From positions 4,836,001 through 4,900,000 of the forward strand of contig JANTQA010000057.1 in assembly GCA_027625915.1 (NCBI GenBank): DNA of 64,000 nucleotides. Reading direction: 5' to 3'. Shown one piece after another: positions 63,352-64,000 of the stretch (position 1 is its first letter; the number at the start of each line of letters is the position of its first letter). Both the position numbers and the translations under genes were made by a program. The notes below the pieces were generated by a model, which made no database searches, had not been told where the DNA came from, and saw only the letters and a program-made list of their open reading frames with translations. Origin of the DNA: Anaeramoeba flamelloides. Taxonomy: Eukaryota > Metamonada > Anaeramoebidae.

Positions 63352-63548
63352 AAGTCAGTTCCACTTTTAAGATACAAACTTTCAACAAAATTTAAGGTAC
63401 AAAAAAAAATCTTAAATTAAGGCACAAAATTCCGATTCTAGTAAAATAAATTGTAAAATATAAAATTACAAATTTTGTGCCTTAATTTGAGCTTTTTTTG
63501 TGCCTTAAATTTCATTGAAAGTTTGTGTCTTAAAAGTGGAACTGACTG
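63352..63548. mobile_element. Palindromic MITE-like element of Tc1/mariner style
   Basis: TA then AAGTCAGTTCCACTTTTAAG at the left, and, inverted, CAGTCAGTTCCACTTTTAAG then TA at the right. About 197 bp, and most of the length is self-complementary (GGCACAAAATT / AATTTTGTGCC). A related half-copy begins at 43329. Confidence 0.75.
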
Positions 63549-63917
63549 TATTCATATTTGTTTATTCAAGGTAGATCTTTGTTCGAAAAAATTAAATATT
63601 TAAACAAAATTTATTTTTTCTTTGATATCCTAGAGGGTATTATATTAAATGTTTATTTGGAACAAGAAGAAAAAAAATTAATGAGTGAATTTTAAAAGAC
63701 ATTTTTATGCTCTTGGTACATGTTTTTTTTGACAACTGTATACAATATCTTGAAATTTATCAAAAAAAGATTTTTAAAGGTTGAATAACCCTTCCAAAAT
63801 CTTTTTTTTCATAAGAGGTGATAAAACTAATTAATTTTCATTTAAAAAGACACTTTTTTTAAAAAAAAATATCACATTTATAATAAAAAAATATTTTATG
63901 ATCTTGATAAGAACTAG

Positions 63918-63991
63918 GCCCTTATATTAAATCTTGAATTATTTTACATAAATTTCTTGGGTGCGAAAGAGTGGAATCGAATCTTATTACG
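63918..63991 (+). CDS. Possible internal exon of a gene running off the right edge
   Basis: A 74-bp segment between an acceptor-like AACTAG and a strong donor GTATGT (63992). It is open in one frame and reads ALILNLELFYINFLGAKEWN followed by RILLR, with a composition unlike the surrounding repeat DNA. No family was recognised. It could be chance, as only one exon is visible. Confidence 0.35.
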
Positions 63992-64000
63992 GTATGTCCA

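Larger units (their letters stand above)
60067..63917. other. Upstream region of PAN3, repeat-rich
   Basis: About 3.9 kb without a recognised exon. It contains a family G copy (61740-62200) and the palindromic MITE-like element (63352-63548). Confidence 0.5.

Noticed and set aside
1-64000. CRISPR arrays, rRNA genes, and LTR or capsid-bearing elements
   Set aside because: No regularly spaced direct repeats, no rRNA-like GC-rich blocks, and no integrase, protease or capsid-like translations were seen.

Overview
The window is a very AT-rich stretch of nuclear DNA from a protist: long A/T runs, genes broken by GT...AG introns, and proteins rich in Asn, Lys and Glu. No bacterial, organellar or CRISPR features were seen. 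The style (AT-rich, N/K/E-rich linkers, a PAS protein starting MGN) would suit an anaerobic amoeba such as Anaeramoeba, but that placement is a guess. All exon joins were made by eye from splice sites, reading phase and family knowledge.

Six genes could be assembled. From left to right they are: a Rab24-like small GTPase (17128 to 4278, minus strand, 5 exons); a major facilitator (MFS) transporter of the ZIFL/DHA1 type (18527 to 25949, plus, 6 exons); a thioredoxin-fold protein without the active-site cysteines (31792 to 26814, minus, 2 exons); a GPR137/TOM1-like multi-pass membrane protein (about 42210 to 37870, minus, at least 3 exons); a PAS-domain and coiled-coil protein (45256 to 51674, plus, 5 exons); and the deadenylase subunit PAN3 (60066 to 53180, minus, 3 exons). 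A possible exon of a seventh gene touches the right edge. The Rab and MFS genes are divergent; MFS and thioredoxin, and PAS and PAN3, are convergent. The genes share no pathway, so this looks like ordinary chromosome and not a functional cluster.

The striking feature is the introns. Each gene has one or two giant introns (about 3.1 to 6.3 kb) next to ordinary ones (89 to 421 bp, plus one of 1.06 kb). The giant introns and the intergenic DNA are packed with short non-coding elements that have terminal inverted repeats (MITE-like). These fall into several families, in direct, inverted and nested arrangements. Two introns also hold arrays of alternating short palindromes separated by GC-richer linkers.

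Between the thioredoxin and GPR137-like genes lies a decayed LINE (minus strand, reverse transcriptase motifs recognisable). A tRNA-derived SINE with an A-tail and a clear 16-bp target-site duplication is inserted in its upstream part. A second, older SINE copy lies in the giant intron of the PAS gene.

The best leads are the two 'dead' signature motifs (Rab switch II and thioredoxin CxxC), the giant-intron pattern, the palindrome arrays, the near 1-kb inverted arms around Rab exon 3, and an 815-bp element with 88-bp terminal repeats and a GT-rich core.
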